Origin: Acinetobacter nosocomialis NIPH 2119
GTDB taxonomy: Bacteria; Pseudomonadota; Gammaproteobacteria; Pseudomonadales; Moraxellaceae
DNA: 64,000 bases
Assembly (NCBI RefSeq): GCF_000368085.1
Contig: NZ_KB849239.1
Coordinates: forward strand, 1,268,269-1,332,268
Reading direction: 5' to 3'
Part shown: positions 53,625 through 64,000 of the stretch, in pieces
How the letters are laid out: the number at the start of each line of letters is the position of its first letter
Numbering within the stretch: the first letter of the stretch is position 1
Translations under genes and position numbers: made by a program
Notes under the pieces: generated by a model
What the model saw: only the letters and a program-made list of their open reading frames with translations
Told to the model about the DNA's origin: nothing
Database searches by the model: none

Positions 53625-55790
53625 TTAGTCACCTGTATAACCTTTTAATTTTAAGCGAGCAGCGTGTAGTAACGGTTCAGTATAACCTGAAGGCTGTTCA
53701 CAACCTTTAAAGATAAGGTCTGAAGCTGCTTGGAAAGCAATATTCGTTTCAAAGTTAGCTGCCATTGGTTTATACAATGGGTCATTCACATTTTGCTCAT
53801 CAACAATTTTTGCCATGCGTTTAAGCACTTCTTCAACTTGTTCACGAGTCACAATACCGTGACGTAACCAGTTCGCAACGTGTTGAGAAGAAATACGTAA
53901 TGTTGCACGGTCTTCCATTAAACCTACGTTGTTAATATCAGGAACTTTTGAACAACCTACACCTAAGTCAACCCAACGAACAACATAACCTAAAATCCCT
54001 TGGCAGTTATTTTCAAGCTCATTGTTGATCTCTTCTGCTGACCAGTTTGTATCAGCTGCAAATGGAGGTGTTAACAAGTCGTCTAATGACAACATTTCTT
54101 CAGCTTTTAGCTGATCTTGACGTGCTTTTACATTTACTTGATGGTAATGCATCGCATGAAGTACAGCACCAGTTGGTGATGGTACCCAAGCACATGAAGC
54201 ACCAGCATTTGGATGTGCAGCTTTAGTTGCCAACATATCTTTCATGCTGTCTGGTTTTGGCCACATACCTTTACCAATTTGAGCTTTACCTTGTAAACCA
54301 CATTTCAAGCCAATTGCAACGTTACGGTTTTCGTAAGCAGCAATCCATTTTTGTGTTTTAACAGCTTCTTTACGAACAACTGGTGCAGCTTCCATAGAAG
54401 TATGGATTTCATCACCTGTACGGTCCATGAAACCAGTGTTGATAAAGATAGTGCGATCTTTAGCAGCAGCGATACAGTTTTTCAAGTTTACAGATGTACG
54501 GCGTTCTTCATCCATAATACCGATTTTTAGAGACTTCGCTGGTAAACCTAGTGCTTGCTCAGCACGTTCAAATAACTCTACAGCAAATGCAACTTCTTCA
54601 GGACCATGCATTTTTGGTTTAACAATATACATAGACCCTTTACGAGAGTTTTTATTTTCGTTCGTACTACGGATATCAGCAACTGATAACAATGGAGTTA
54701 CCAATGCATCCATAATACCTTCGTAAATTTCTTCACCATCTACTAAAATCGCTGGATTCGTCATTAAGTGACCTACGTTACGAAGTAACATAAGTGAACG
54801 ACCATGAAGTTTTGTTGTTCCACCGATTAAGTTTTTAATCTCGCGGTCTTTACTTAACGCACGAACAATTGTTTTACCATTCTTTTCGATAGATTCTTGA
54901 AGTGTACCCTTCATTAAACCTAACCAGTTACGGTAACCTTCAACTTTTTCTTCCGCATCTACAGCTGCAACTGAGTCTTCAAGATCTTGAATTGTTGTAA
55001 CCGCCGCTTCAAGTGTTAAATCTTTAACACCTGCTAAATCAGTTTGACCAATTGGGCTATTCGCATCAATTTCAATAATGACATGCAAACCATTACTTAA
55101 AAGTACTACTTCTGAAGGATTTGCTTCTTCACCATTGAAACCAACGAACTGGGCTTCATGAGCTAAACCTGTTTTAGTACCATCTTTTAAAGTCACAACA
55201 AGTTTGTTTTGCTCAATTGCATATTTAGTTGCATCAGCATGTGAACCTTGTGCAAGTGGGAAAACTTCATTTAAGAAATTCTTAGCGAACTCAATTACCT
55301 TAGCACCGCGTACAGGGTTATATCCTTTCCCTTTTTCAGCACCACCTTCTTCTGAAATTACATCGAAGCCGTAGAGTGCATCATACAAAGAACCCCAACG
55401 TGCGTTTGCTGCATTTAAGCAATAACGTGCATTACGTACAGGCACTACTAACTGCGGACCTGCTAATAATGCAATTTCTTCGTCTACGTTTTCAGTTGTG
55501 ATCTGGAAATCTTCAACTTCTGGTAATAAATAACCAATTTCAGTTAAAAACGCTTTATAAGCACCTAATTCAAATTTGTTATTACGGTGCCATTCATCAA
55601 TTTTTGCTTGTAATTCATCACGCTTAGCCAATAACGCTTTATTTTTTGGGCTAAGATCGACAACAACTTGCTCAAAGTTCTTCCAGTAAGTTTCACTATC
55701 TAGACCAGAACCTGGTAAAGCTTCATTTTCGATAAAATCGTAAAGTTCTTTAGCAATCGCTAACTTGCCTTTTTGAATACGTGCAGTCAT
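53625..55790 (-). CDS. glcB: Malate synthase G
   Basis: Glyoxylate-cycle enzyme joining glyoxylate and acetyl-CoA to malate, 721 aa, the G isoform length. Motifs: [38 protein letters not shown] (the Glu/Asp magnesium site), [18 protein letters not shown] and [25 protein letters not shown]. It is the single-gene anaplerotic route needed on acetate and fatty acids, which fits the alkane-degrading genes elsewhere in the window. Confidence 0.97.
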   Translation of the reverse strand: MTARIQKGKLAIAKELYDFIENEALPGSGLDSETYWKNFEQVVVDLSPKNKALLAKRDELQAKIDEWHRNNKFELGAYKAFLTEIGYLLPEVEDFQITTENVDEEIALLAGPQLVVPVRNARYCLNAANARWGSLYDALYGFDVISEEGGAEKGKGYNPVRGAKVIEFAKNFLNEVFPLAQGSHADATKYAIEQNKLVVTLKDGTKTGLAHEAQFVGFNGEEANPSEVVLLSNGLHVIIEIDANSPIGQTDLAGVKDLTLEAAVTTIQDLEDSVAAVDAEEKVEGYRNWLGLMKGTLQESIEKNGKTIVRALSKDREIKNLIGGTTKLHGRSLMLLRNVGHLMTNPAILVDGEEIYEGIMDALVTPLLSVADIRSTNENKNSRKGSMYIVKPKMHGPEEVAFAVELFERAEQALGLPAKSLKIGIMDEERRTSVNLKNCIAAAKDRTIFINTGFMDRTGDEIHTSMEAAPVVRKEAVKTQKWIAAYENRNVAIGLKCGLQGKAQIGKGMWPKPDSMKDMLATKAAHPNAGASCAWVPSPTGAVLHAMHYHQVNVKARQDQLKAEEMLSLDDLLTPPFAADTNWSAEEINNELENNCQGILGYVVRWVDLGVGCSKVPDINNVGLMEDRATLRISSQHVANWLRHGIVTREQVEEVLKRMAKIVDEQNVNDPLYKPMAANFETNIAFQAASDLIFKGCEQPSGYTEPLLHAARLKLKGYTGD

Positions 55791-56160
55791 TGTCTTTCCT
55801 GAAGTTGCTACTTTTTATACCAAGAGAAACCTAGTATACCGATTTAAATTAAGCTGAATACTAATATCACATTCCTAAATAGTAAGCATTTTCCCTTGCA
55901 AAACTATTGACAAAGATAAATTTTTCTATATAGGAAAATATTAAAATTCTAACTAGGTTTCCCAACAATTTATTCAATATTGAAAGATACTGAAACTAGA
56001 CTTTTTGTTAACATACAAAAAGTTTCACTATCTTATTTTTTCTAAAGCGTATTTAGTTATATCAAACTTTGCACAATGAAAAAGTATTATTTAGCTAAAT
56101 TTATCTATTTTTGTTGTAAAAAAAGCGCCCTATTTAGAGCGCTCTTTTATATCTCATTTC
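55791..56160. other. 370-bp gap between glcB and zapE
   Basis: No gene found. The right end holds the zapE terminator (56120-56148); the left end should contain the glcB promoter, but I cannot fix its position. AT-rich and without repeats of note. Confidence 0.5.
56120..56148 (-). terminator. Terminator after zapE
   Basis: On the minus strand an AGCGC / GCGCT stem with a loop of about 10 bases leads into a run of seven Ts. Confidence 0.75.
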
Positions 56161-57303
56161 TTAAGAAGTTTTAGTAGCATCAATATGACGATGCTCAGAA
56201 TGCAAATACTCATCTGATTGCATTTCTAATAAACGAGAACGCGTACGCTCAATCTCAAAAGCCAATTTCTCGCCTTGATAGATATCAATAATGCTGTCTT
56301 GAGAAGTTAAGAGTAACTTCACGCCACGATCATAAAATTCATCGACTAGATAAATAAAACGACGTGTACCTTCTGACAAGAAGTCAGTTAAGTGCGGAAC
56401 ATTACTCACCAGAACAGTATTATAAATATTGGCAATTTCAATAAAGTCTGCAGGACTACGCGGCTTTAAACAAAGTTCAGAGAACTCACACCATAAAACA
56501 TCTTCTGTGTGACCTAGCGTTTCAACAACACGGTTATTAATCACAATTGGTTCATGAGAATTTGTTTGCGTTTGAGTTAAAGCACTATAACGCTCTGCGA
56601 TCCAGTTTTGAGCTTCATTGCCCAGTGGTGATTTAAACAATTGAGCTTGTTTTAAAACACGTAAACGGTAATCCACACCCGCGTCTACATTTAAAACGAC
56701 ACAGTTCTTTTTAACCATTTCAATTGTGGGAATAAAACGATCACGGTGAATCCCGTTTTTATATAAACCGTCTGGTGCAATATTTGAAGTTGCAATGAGT
56801 GTTACACCGCGAACAAATAACTTCTGGAATAAATCACTCAAAATCATTGCATCTGTTACGTTTGACACGAAAAACTCATCGAAACAAATAACAACAGCAT
56901 CTTTATAAATTTGATCAGCCACGATATCGAGTGGATTACGTTGGCCAGAAAGTTTATTTAATTCTTTATGTACATGTTGCATAAAGTGATGGAAATGCAT
57001 ACGCGTTTTACGGCGAAATGGCACAGACTCATAAAATTGGTCCATAAGCCAAGTTTTACCACGTCCTACACCACCCCACATATATACACCTTTTGGAGAG
57101 GTTTGACGGCGAAAACGACGAAAAGCTTTTTTAGAAGCTTTATAACGATTTAAAAGTTCTTTCCATACACGATCTAATTCTTGCACTGCCTGTGCTTGTG
57201 CTTCATCTGCCATGAACTGGCCTGAAGCCAATGCCTCAGCATAGCGCTCTGCTGGGGAAGAAGGAGTAAATGCAGTACTATGAGAAGATTTTAAATTTAA
57301 CAT
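56161..57303 (-). CDS. zapE: Cell-division AFG1-like ATPase ZapE
   Basis: 380-aa P-loop ATPase that binds FtsZ in other gammaproteobacteria. Walker A GVGRGKTWLMDQF near residue 78, Walker B VICFDEFFVSNVTDAMIL, then LIATSNIAPDGLYKNGIHRDRFIPTI, typical of the AFG1/ZapE family. Stand-alone; downstream of the AraC gene on the same strand but separated from it by 83 bases. Confidence 0.93.
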   Translation of the reverse strand: MLNLKSSHSTAFTPSSPAERYAEALASGQFMADEAQAQAVQELDRVWKELLNRYKASKKAFRRFRRQTSPKGVYMWGGVGRGKTWLMDQFYESVPFRRKTRMHFHHFMQHVHKELNKLSGQRNPLDIVADQIYKDAVVICFDEFFVSNVTDAMILSDLFQKLFVRGVTLIATSNIAPDGLYKNGIHRDRFIPTIEMVKKNCVVLNVDAGVDYRLRVLKQAQLFKSPLGNEAQNWIAERYSALTQTQTNSHEPIVINNRVVETLGHTEDVLWCEFSELCLKPRSPADFIEIANIYNTVLVSNVPHLTDFLSEGTRRFIYLVDEFYDRGVKLLLTSQDSIIDIYQGEKLAFEIERTRSRLLEMQSDEYLHSEHRHIDATKTS

Positions 57304-57386
57304 ATCATTTTATTTCAATTTTAACTTAAGAGAGTATAGCGAACATTTTGTCCGACCACATTAGCTTTTAGCATCAAGAGTTATGC

Positions 57387-58406
57387 TCAGTAAAACTCTT
57401 TTCCATATTGCCGAGGGCTCTGTCCAAACCATCTTTTAAACGCATGATTAAAAGCGGCAGGTTCAGAATAACCAAGTGCTTCTGCAATAACTTCAATTGA
57501 ATACTCTTTATATTCCATAAGCTTAAGCGCCTTATTCTTGATAATCTGTTCACGAATTTGTTTATAACTCGTATTAAGCTGCTGCAATTGATGCCTTAAT
57601 GTCCTTTCAGGCATTTTTAAAGCAAAAGCGGTTTCCGCCATGCTCGGGATAATTCCTTGTTGTAGCTCTAAATAATCTTGCACATATTGAATAATAGGTG
57701 GTATTAGATGATCTTGTTCATTTAATCGTTTAATTTCTTTAATACATTTAGCTTCATAGATACGATGAGTAATAATATCTGCTGAAGGAATTTTTATATC
57801 AAGTACATTCCTACTTAGGCTAAATGCTGCATGTGTAGAATTAAAATGCAGATCATCTCCATAATATGAGAAATATTGAGCAACAGTATCTGGATTAGTC
57901 GGTTTAGGAAATGGCAGATCTATACGCATATTAGGCATTGATAAGCCCATCATGGTGTAAATATCTTGAATAAATTTATAAGTCCCTGAAATTTCACACT
58001 GGGCACGAAGTAAACCAATTTCTGTTTTTAAGTCGACCGGTAAATAGTTAAGAATGATATGTTTTTCGGTTTCTTGTAAACTCAAAGTGCCAAATAAATG
58101 AGTGAGTTTTTGATACTGTATCCCTTTTTCCAGTGCAGTTTGTATATCTTGACTTGTTACAAGTAGCATTAATAATGGACCATAACCTGCTAATGCATAG
58201 TGTTGCCCAATAAACAAACCTTTCTCCGGATCAACATTCTCACTAATAATTTGTTGTATATCCCATTCCAAACTGTCATGAATTGTTGAGCTTGGGTCTA
58301 AGGAATCTACTTTTATACCTATATCTGCCAAACGTGAGTCGACATCAATGCCCGCATTGCGCATTCCTTGAATTAAATAGATTAAACCAAGTGCCGATCG
58401 TTTCAT
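57387..58406 (-). CDS. AraC-family transcriptional regulator (OruR/arabinose-binding-domain type)
   Basis: 339 aa. N-terminal domain (about 1-210) of the AraC-type ligand-binding class used by OruR/VqsM-like regulators; the C-terminal domain has the two helix-turn-helices (MAETAFALKMPERTLRHQLQQL and VIAEALGYSEPAAFNHAFKRWF). It is divergent from a flavin monooxygenase gene across 160 bases (to 58567), so it probably activates that gene in response to a substrate or metabolite. Ligand unknown. Confidence 0.85.
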   Translation of the reverse strand: MKRSALGLIYLIQGMRNAGIDVDSRLADIGIKVDSLDPSSTIHDSLEWDIQQIISENVDPEKGLFIGQHYALAGYGPLLMLLVTSQDIQTALEKGIQYQKLTHLFGTLSLQETEKHIILNYLPVDLKTEIGLLRAQCEISGTYKFIQDIYTMMGLSMPNMRIDLPFPKPTNPDTVAQYFSYYGDDLHFNSTHAAFSLSRNVLDIKIPSADIITHRIYEAKCIKEIKRLNEQDHLIPPIIQYVQDYLELQQGIIPSMAETAFALKMPERTLRHQLQQLNTSYKQIREQIIKNKALKLMEYKEYSIEVIAEALGYSEPAAFNHAFKRWFGQSPRQYGKEFY

Positions 58407-58566
58407 TCTTCTATCAATTTCCCTAGACTGAAATGTTTTACTATAAAGAAGTAATAAAATTAATTGCCGAATATATCAATTTTCACGTCGGTACAATCAT
58501 GTTTAAACTGTTCAAAAGAAGTTAGTCTTGCCTGCAATCCTCTTTAGCGCATATGCAGGGTTTCCA

Positions 58567-60075
58567 ATGCTAAATTCAAAACAACATGCTACTCAAAAAA
58601 CTAAAATCGCAATTATTGGTGCTGGATTCGGTGGCCTTGCAATGGCTATTCGTCTATTACAGAACAAGCAAATAGATTTTCTTATTTTAGAAAAATCCAC
58701 TGATGTAGGAGGAACTTGGCGAGAAAATCGTTATCCAGGAGCTGCCTGTGATGTACAGTCACACATGTATTCTTTATCTTTTGCACCTAAAACAGACTGG
58801 TCAAAACGCTATGCTGAAGCCCCTGAAATTTTTGATTATATTCAAGATATAACTAATAAATATCAAATAAAAAACTACTGTAAGTTTAATCATGAAGTTA
58901 CACATGCACAGTATGATGAAACGCGACATGTATGGATGTTAGATTTTGCCAACCAACCTTCTCTAGAAGCACAATTTGTAGTATTTGCATCTGGTCCATT
59001 ACATATTCCACAAATCCCTCATATTCAAGGTATTGAAAAATTTAAAGGTAAAGTTTTTCACTCCTCCCAATGGGAACATAGCTATAGCCTAAAAGGTAAA
59101 TCAGTTGCTTCGATTGGTACAGGTGGTAGTGCGATTCAATATATTCCAGAAATCGCAAAAGATGTTAAGCAACTATATGTCTTTCAAAGAACAGCAGCAT
59201 GGGTTATTCCACGTGATGAGCGAAAATACTCCAGTTTAAGTAAAGCCCTATTTAAAACATCTAATCTTTATAGACAAATTCATCGTAGTCGCCTTTATTG
59301 GAGTAACGAATCACGCGTTGTGCCAATAGTTCAGCCTCAAATCATGAAATATGGACAAAAACTAGCCGAAGCTTTTATACACTTCCAAGTAAAAGATAAA
59401 GAATTAGCTAAAAAACTTACCCCAGACTTTGTGATGGGCTGTAAACGTATTCTTATTTCAAATAAATACTTCCCGACATTTAACCGTAAAAATGTGGAAT
59501 TAGTGACGGATAGTATTCAAGAAATTAAAGAACACAGCATTATTACAAAAGATGGAAAAGAAAGATCTATCGATTGTTTGATTTATGGGACTGGCTTTAT
59601 TACAGATCCCCGAATTTACTTAAAAGATTTTACTTGTATTGGCCGTAACCAAATTGAATTAAAGCAGGCGTGGAAGAACGGTGCAGAAAGTTATTATGGA
59701 ATAGTGACGAAGAATTTCCCTAACCTATTCCAACTGCTTGGACCAAATACTGTTTTAGGACATAACTCGGTTATTTTTATGATTGAGTCTCAAGTTAATT
59801 ATATTTTACAACTTATTGAACTCGTAGATAAATCTGGTCAACAAGCTGTAGAAATTAAACCTGAAGTCCAAGATACTTTCAATGAAGGAATACAGAAACA
59901 ACTTCAAGGTACCGTATGGCAAGCAGGCGGTTGTAATAGTTGGTATCAGGCTGCCGATGGGAAAAACTTTTCTTTATGGCCAACTTATACTTGGAGGTAT
60001 TGGTTAGAAACCCGTAAAGTTAACCCCCAAAATTATTTACTGCTAAATAAGTTCTCTAAGAGCTATGCAGCATAA
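58567..60075 (+). CDS. Baeyer-Villiger-type flavin monooxygenase
   Basis: 502 aa from ATG 58567 (CAGGG upstream); a TTG-start frame reaches 58528. FAD loop IIGAGFGGLAMAIRL, then GGTWRENRYPGAACDVQSHMYSLSF. The fingerprint FxGxxxHxxxW is present as FKGKVFHSSQW. A second Rossmann loop GTGGSAIQYIPE binds NADPH. It oxidises ketones to esters or lactones; related proteins act on long-chain, cyclic or steroid ketones. It pairs with a divergent AraC regulator and is followed 46 bases later by a LysO-type gene; substrate not known. Confidence 0.85.
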   Translation: MLNSKQHATQKTKIAIIGAGFGGLAMAIRLLQNKQIDFLILEKSTDVGGTWRENRYPGAACDVQSHMYSLSFAPKTDWSKRYAEAPEIFDYIQDITNKYQIKNYCKFNHEVTHAQYDETRHVWMLDFANQPSLEAQFVVFASGPLHIPQIPHIQGIEKFKGKVFHSSQWEHSYSLKGKSVASIGTGGSAIQYIPEIAKDVKQLYVFQRTAAWVIPRDERKYSSLSKALFKTSNLYRQIHRSRLYWSNESRVVPIVQPQIMKYGQKLAEAFIHFQVKDKELAKKLTPDFVMGCKRILISNKYFPTFNRKNVELVTDSIQEIKEHSIITKDGKERSIDCLIYGTGFITDPRIYLKDFTCIGRNQIELKQAWKNGAESYYGIVTKNFPNLFQLLGPNTVLGHNSVIFMIESQVNYILQLIELVDKSGQQAVEIKPEVQDTFNEGIQKQLQGTVWQAGGCNSWYQAADGKNFSLWPTYTWRYWLETRKVNPQNYLLLNKFSKSYAA

Positions 60076-60121
60076 AATGTTCAATACATAATAGATAGGT
60101 TAATAACAATCTATCTATTAT

Positions 60122-61033
60122 ATGCAATCTGTTAGCCTCATTATTCAAATTTTTATTGTAATAGCTTTTGGATACTTTCTTGGCCCTAAACTCTCATTAA
60201 ATATTCGGCAGTTTATTTTTAAAATTTTGCCCTATTTTTCATATATTTTACTAACAAGTGTTGCTTTAGAATTAACACTTGCACTTGATCAAATTAATAA
60301 TCCATCTACTATATTACCACCAGCCCTATTAATTGCATTTACAACATCTTTTGGTTCTTTTTTTACTTGTTTAATCGCCTACGCAATTTTTGATAAAGAA
60401 AGTGTTAAAGGAAAAATTTCACTTCAGCTTTTTATCAATGCTCTAAAAAATATTGCTAAGGCATTTCTAGCTTTAACTGTAGGTATCATTTTAGGTATTC
60501 TTTTTACTCGACTAAATATACATATTTCATTTAATAGTTGGTATCTGTTATTAGTCTTTATTTTTCTAATTGGCATCGAATTAGCTTTTACCCATTTTAA
60601 CCGAACATGGTTAAGCTGGAAAATTCTTATTGTGCCTTTAGCTGCTTTTATAGGTTCATGTATAGCTGGTTTTCTTAACTATTTTATACTAGGCAATCAT
60701 TTTACACTCAATGAAATGTTAGCTTTAGCCCAAGGCTATGGTTGGTATTCAATGTCAGGTATTTTATTTACACAATTACATTCAGCTGAGCTAGGTGGAA
60801 TTGCCTTACTTACAGATCTATTTAGAGAAATAGTTGCAATTTTACTCATGTACACCATGGGATGGCGTTTTCCACGTCCAGCAATTTCAAGCGCTGGTGC
60901 CACCTCGATGGATGTAACATTAGCAATGGTAAAACAGTCATGTGGTACACATTATGTACCACACGCCATGATGAGTGGCTTACTTCTAAGCCTACTCGCT
61001 CCACTTTTAATTACTGTGTTTTTAAACTTTTAA
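60122..61033 (+). CDS. lysO: LysO-family (DUF340) L-lysine exporter-like membrane protein
   Basis: 303 aa, about eight to nine membrane helices. The YbjE/LysO family pattern is visible: [10 protein letters not shown] near the N-terminus, and the conserved [12 protein letters not shown] and [24 protein letters not shown] near residues 200-275. E. coli LysO exports L-lysine. It shares the strand with the monooxygenase gene. Its stop overlaps the stop of pyrF on the opposite strand. Confidence 0.85.
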   Translation: MQSVSLIIQIFIVIAFGYFLGPKLSLNIRQFIFKILPYFSYILLTSVALELTLALDQINNPSTILPPALLIAFTTSFGSFFTCLIAYAIFDKESVKGKISLQLFINALKNIAKAFLALTVGIILGILFTRLNIHISFNSWYLLLVFIFLIGIELAFTHFNRTWLSWKILIVPLAAFIGSCIAGFLNYFILGNHFTLNEMLALAQGYGWYSMSGILFTQLHSAELGGIALLTDLFREIVAILLMYTMGWRFPRPAISSAGATSMDVTLAMVKQSCGTHYVPHAMMSGLLLSLLAPLLITVFLNF

Positions 61034-61731
61034 GCAATCGAAGCAAGAATTGACTTCAACATTTGAGTTGGGTCTTCTGCTTTAGTAATTGGACGACCAA
61101 TAACTAAATGGGTAGAGCCATCAAGCATTGCTTGTTTTGGAGTCACAATACGTTTTTGGTCATCTGCATTACTACCTTCTGGACGTATTCCAGGGGTAAC
61201 TAAAGAGAAATCTTCTCCAATTAATTCACGGAGAATTTTAGCTTCTTGAGCAGAACAAACTACACCATCTAAACCACTCTCTTTAGTCAGTTTAGCTAAT
61301 CTTTTAACTTGCTCTACAGGTTCAATATCTAAACCAATATCTTTTAAGTCTTCACGACCCATTGAAGTTAAAACTGTTACAGCAATTAACTGAGTTTGAT
61401 AATTACCAGCCTTTAAACGCTCTACACAGGTTTCCATCATTTTTCGACCACCTGATGCATGTACGTTCACCATCCACACACCTAAGTCTGCCGCAGCACA
61501 TACAGCTTGAGCAGTTGTATTAGGAATATCATGAAATTTTAAATCTAAGAAAACTTCGAAATTTTCTTCTTGAAGTTTTTTTACAACAGATGGGCCTTCA
61601 TGAGTAAAAAGCTCTTTACCTACTTTTACGCGGCATAATGTAGGATCAAGTTGTTCAACAATTTTTAAAGCGTCATATTGGCTTTTAGCATCCAACGCAA
61701 CAATGATACTCAAGAGACTTTCTTCCATCAT
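61030..61731 (-). CDS. pyrF: Orotidine-5'-phosphate decarboxylase
   Basis: Last step of UMP synthesis, 233 aa TIM barrel. The catalytic Asp/Lys pair is in [15 protein letters not shown]. Later come [22 protein letters not shown] and [14 protein letters not shown]. It starts [16 protein letters not shown]; two adjacent ATGs (61731, 61728) are possible. Its stop codon shares TTAA (61030-61033) with the convergent LysO gene. Confidence 0.97.
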   Translation of the reverse strand: MMEESLLSIIVALDAKSQYDALKIVEQLDPTLCRVKVGKELFTHEGPSVVKKLQEENFEVFLDLKFHDIPNTTAQAVCAAADLGVWMVNVHASGGRKMMETCVERLKAGNYQTQLIAVTVLTSMGREDLKDIGLDIEPVEQVKRLAKLTKESGLDGVVCSAQEAKILRELIGEDFSLVTPGIRPEGSNADDQKRIVTPKQAMLDGSTHLVIGRPITKAEDPTQMLKSILASIA

Positions 61732-61896
61732 ATAAAATCAGCGCTATTATAATAGACAAGTCAGCTACTAATAAAGAAAACTATGAAGGCAAGTTTTTGA
61801 ATAAAAAAATATTGATTTTAAATTTAATGAATGAGGAGAAATATAGGGAGGAAATACTACTCTCTATAACCAGATAAAGAGTAGTATTACGAATAA

Positions 61897-62268
61897 TTAT
61901 AAAGGAGTAGAGTTTTTATCTTGAGGATAAACATCTACCACAGTTTTTTCATGTCTTACATTTGCAGCTGCTTCTGCTGCTGCCAATTGAGCACTTTGAA
62001 TTTGTTCTTTTCTCAAATGGTCAATATCTTTTCTAAGGCGTTTAATTTCCCAACCTTTTTGGAAAACTCGGAAAACTTGTACACCTAATAAAAGTCCAAC
62101 TACAATTCCAAGCGCCAAGGTAAGCAACAATAATAAACCTAAACGCATTGCAGGAACTTGAGTAAATAATAAATCAACAGGAAGTTCTGTTGGGTTCTGC
62201 AAAACAAGTGCTAAAGAATAGCCAAATACAATAATGAGTAATGCAATTAGAATATAACGCATAGGCAC
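61897..62268 (-). CDS. lapA: LapA-like envelope protein (lipopolysaccharide assembly protein A domain)
   Basis: 123 aa, two membrane helices (YILIALLIIVFGYSLALVL and LGLLLLLTLALGIVVGLLLG), a Lys/Arg-rich cytoplasmic stretch with coiled-coil character (GWEIKRLRKDIDHLRKEQIQ). LapA works with LapB to regulate LpxC and LPS synthesis in E. coli. 18 bases after ihfB, a conserved order (rpsA-ihfB-lapA-pyrF). Confidence 0.88.
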   Translation of the reverse strand: MPMRYILIALLIIVFGYSLALVLQNPTELPVDLLFTQVPAMRLGLLLLLTLALGIVVGLLLGVQVFRVFQKGWEIKRLRKDIDHLRKEQIQSAQLAAAEAAANVRHEKTVVDVYPQDKNSTPL

Positions 62269-62286
62269 CCCACTTATGAGTTTTAT

Positions 62287-62589
62287 TTATTTTCCAGATT
62301 CATTCACTGCATCACGGAGTGCTTTACCTGGTTTAAAATGTGGAACAGCCTTAGCTGCAACATCTACTGACTTACCTGTTTTTGGGTTGCGACCAACTCT
62401 AGGTTCACGGTGGTGTAAAGCAAAGCTACCAAAACCACGGATTTCAATACGATTGTCAGTCGAAAGAGCTTCGATCATTTGATCAATCATGATTTTAACC
62501 GCTTCTTCCACCAATGGTTCAGCCAAGTGTGGATTTTTTAGCGCAATGCGTTCAATCAAATCAGACTTATTAAGAGCTTCAGTAGTCAT
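62287..62589 (-). CDS. ihfB: Integration host factor subunit beta
   Basis: 100 aa, partner of IhfA in the DNA-bending heterodimer. Start [21 protein letters not shown]; the beta-arm signature [25 protein letters not shown] follows, with the intercalating Pro in the arm. It lies downstream of rpsA, as in most proteobacteria. Confidence 0.96.
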   Translation of the reverse strand: MTTEALNKSDLIERIALKNPHLAEPLVEEAVKIMIDQMIEALSTDNRIEIRGFGSFALHHREPRVGRNPKTGKSVDVAAKAVPHFKPGKALRDAVNESGK

Positions 62590-62648
62590 CTACGACCTCG
62601 TTATTTATTACTACTCTAAGTCGTTTGATAATAACCTGTTTAAATACA

Positions 62649-62687
62649 AAACGGTAGCGCAGTATGTTGAATACTACGCTACCGTTT
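62649..62687 (-). terminator. Strong hairpin between rpsA and ihfB
   Basis: Perfect 11-bp AAACGGTAGCG / CGCTACCGTTT arms plus an inner AGTAT / ATACT pair. On the minus strand a short TTTTG-T run follows. It can act as a partial terminator so that ihfB and lapA get fewer transcripts than rpsA. Confidence 0.7.
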
Positions 62688-62745
62688 ACAGTAATTTGTA
62701 TAAAAAGTACAATTTCGTTACATGAAACTGTACTTTGTTAACTTA

Positions 62746-64000
62746 TTACTTCATTTGTGCTTTGATCAAGTCACCAATAGTCTTAGGACCATTTTCTTGA
62801 GAAGCTGATGCTGTACGTAAGTTAGCTACTGCTTCTTTCTCTTCAGCTTCGTCTTTCGCTTTGATAGACAAGTTGATAGAGCGAGATTTACGATCAACGT
62901 TGATGATTTTAGCTTCAACTTCTTGACCAACTTCTAAGAATTTAGTTGCATCTTCAACGCGGTCACGGTTGATTTCAGAAGCTTTAAGAGTAGCTTCTAC
63001 TTCGTCAGCCAACTTAACAGTTGCGCCACGAGCATCAACTGCAGTCACAGTACCTTTAACTAAAGCACCACGTTCGTTAGCAGCTAAGAAATCATTGAAC
63101 GGATCGCTGTTCAATTGCTTGATACCAAGGCTGATACGGTTACCTTCAGCATCTACAGACAAGATAACTGCTTCAACAGTGTCACCTTTCTTGTAACGAC
63201 GGATAGCTTCTTCGCCTTGTTCGTTCCAAGAAATATCAGACAAGTGAACTAGACCGTCGATACCGCCATTTAAACCAATGAAGATACCAAAGTCAGTGAT
63301 AGACTTGATTGTGCCTGAAACTTTTTCGCCTTTCTCGTGAGACTTAGCAAACTCTTCCCATGGGTTAGCACGAGTTTGTTTGATACCAAGGCTGATACGA
63401 CGACGTTCTTCGTCAACTTCAAGAACCATAACATCAACTTCGTCACCGATCTGAACAACTTTAGATGGGTGGATGTTTTTGTTAGTGTGGTCCATTTCAG
63501 AAACGTGTACTAAACCTTCAACGCCTTCAGCGATTTCAGCGAAACAACCGTAGTCAGTTAAGTTAGTAACACGTGCTTTAACGATAGAACCTTTAGGGTA
63601 ACGGCTCATGATCGCTAACCATGGATCTTCGCCTAATTGTTTAAGGCCTAAAGATACGCGGTTACGTTCACGGTCAAATTTAAGTACTTTAACAGTAACT
63701 TCTTGACCAACTTCAACAACTTCTGAAGGGTGCTTGATACGCTTCCAAGCCATATCTGTGATATGAAGAAGACCATCAATACCGCCAAGATCAACGAATG
63801 CACCGTAATCAGTAAGGTTCTTGATAGTACCTGTAACTGTTTGACCTTCTTCAAGTTGAGCAAGTAATGCTTCACGGTCAGCAGAAGATTCAGCTTCCAT
63901 AACAGCACGACGAGATACAACAACGTTGTTACGTTTAGCATCAAGTTTGATTACTTTAAACTCTAACTCTTTACCTTCAAGATGAGTAGTGTCACGGATA
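62746..64000 (-). CDS. rpsA: 30S ribosomal protein S1 (N-terminal part beyond window edge)
   Basis: The visible C-terminal 417 codons hold S1 repeats: [29 protein letters not shown], then [59 protein letters not shown] and a last repeat near [17 protein letters not shown]1 helps mRNA binding on the 30S subunit. The C-terminus ends in GDLIKAQMK. The frame remains open to base 64000. Confidence 0.97.
   Translation of the reverse strand, partial: IRDTTHLEGKELEFKVIKLDAKRNNVVVSRRAVMEAESSADREALLAQLEEGQTVTGTIKNLTDYGAFVDLGGIDGLLHITDMAWKRIKHPSEVVEVGQEVTVKVLKFDRERNRVSLGLKQLGEDPWLAIMSRYPKGSIVKARVTNLTDYGCFAEIAEGVEGLVHVSEMDHTNKNIHPSKVVQIGDEVDVMVLEVDEERRRISLGIKQTRANPWEEFAKSHEKGEKVSGTIKSITDFGIFIGLNGGIDGLVHLSDISWNEQGEEAIRRYKKGDTVEAVILSVDAEGNRISLGIKQLNSDPFNDFLAANERGALVKGTVTAVDARGATVKLADEVEATLKASEINRDRVEDATKFLEVGQEVEAKIINVDRKSRSINLSIKAKDEAEEKEAVANLRTASASQENGPKTIGDLIKAQMK

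Noticed and set aside
1..64000. Mobile elements, tRNA genes, CRISPR arrays or toxin-antitoxin pairs
   Set aside because: I saw no transposase, integrase, tRNA-like fold with GTTCGA loop, spaced repeats or TA gene pair in the window.

Overview
The window is about 39% GC chromosomal DNA of an Acinetobacter, most likely from the calcoaceticus-baumannii group. That placement rests on gene content and order, not on a search. Pointers are the HAD phosphatase-mannitol-1-phosphate dehydrogenase fusion, alkM with an AraC regulator, the isc operon, rpsA-ihfB-lapA-pyrF, and a TonB cluster with two exbD genes. I see no insertion sequence, prophage, CRISPR array, rRNA or tRNA. This is mostly core genome, with a few accessory-looking islands.

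Layout. 1-5059 (minus) is a late cobalamin block (2H phosphoesterase, cobU, cobT, cobC, cobS) with a histidine-phosphatase lipoprotein carrying MINPP-type motifs inserted before cobS. 5149-7311 is mtlD (compatible-solute mannitol). 7430-7691 holds a Fur-box-covered promoter and an unrecognised short structured transcript with a basic reading frame. 7713-10281 carries ybaK, an unknown gene and an ABC1 kinase. 10502-15494 is an alkane/acyl-CoA oxidation group (two acyl-CoA dehydrogenases, alkM, AraC regulator). 15534-19286 carries ppiD, hupB, a phasin and a UbiJ/SCP2-like membrane protein. 19397-24752 is iscRSUA-hscBA-fdx behind a promoter that overlaps an IscR site. 24804-37638 holds an adenylate cyclase, a HIT protein, mfd, a DyP peroxidase, a GST/RraA/NAD(P)-binding operon, rpsT, cysQ, a histidine phosphatase, an unknown gene and an SRAP protein.

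37746-53322 is the most interesting part. A minus-strand operon encodes a Yej-like oligopeptide ABC importer with two roughly 600-residue binding proteins and an exported M3 oligopeptidase. Across a 782-bp AT-rich gap lies a plus-strand cluster: a large TonB-dependent receptor, then TonB, ExbB, ExbD and a second ExbD. The receptor has a textbook sigma-54 (RpoN) promoter (TGGCAC-N5-TTGCT) and no Fur box that I can see. Together they could form an outer-membrane-to-cytoplasm uptake route for peptides or another nitrogen source, but the substrate is inference.

53378-64000: a truncated GNAT acetyltransferase remnant, glcB (malate synthase G), zapE, an AraC regulator divergent from a Baeyer-Villiger-type monooxygenase, a LysO-type exporter convergent with pyrF (stop codons overlap in TTAA), lapA, ihfB, and rpsA, which runs off the right edge. 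cobS runs off the left edge.
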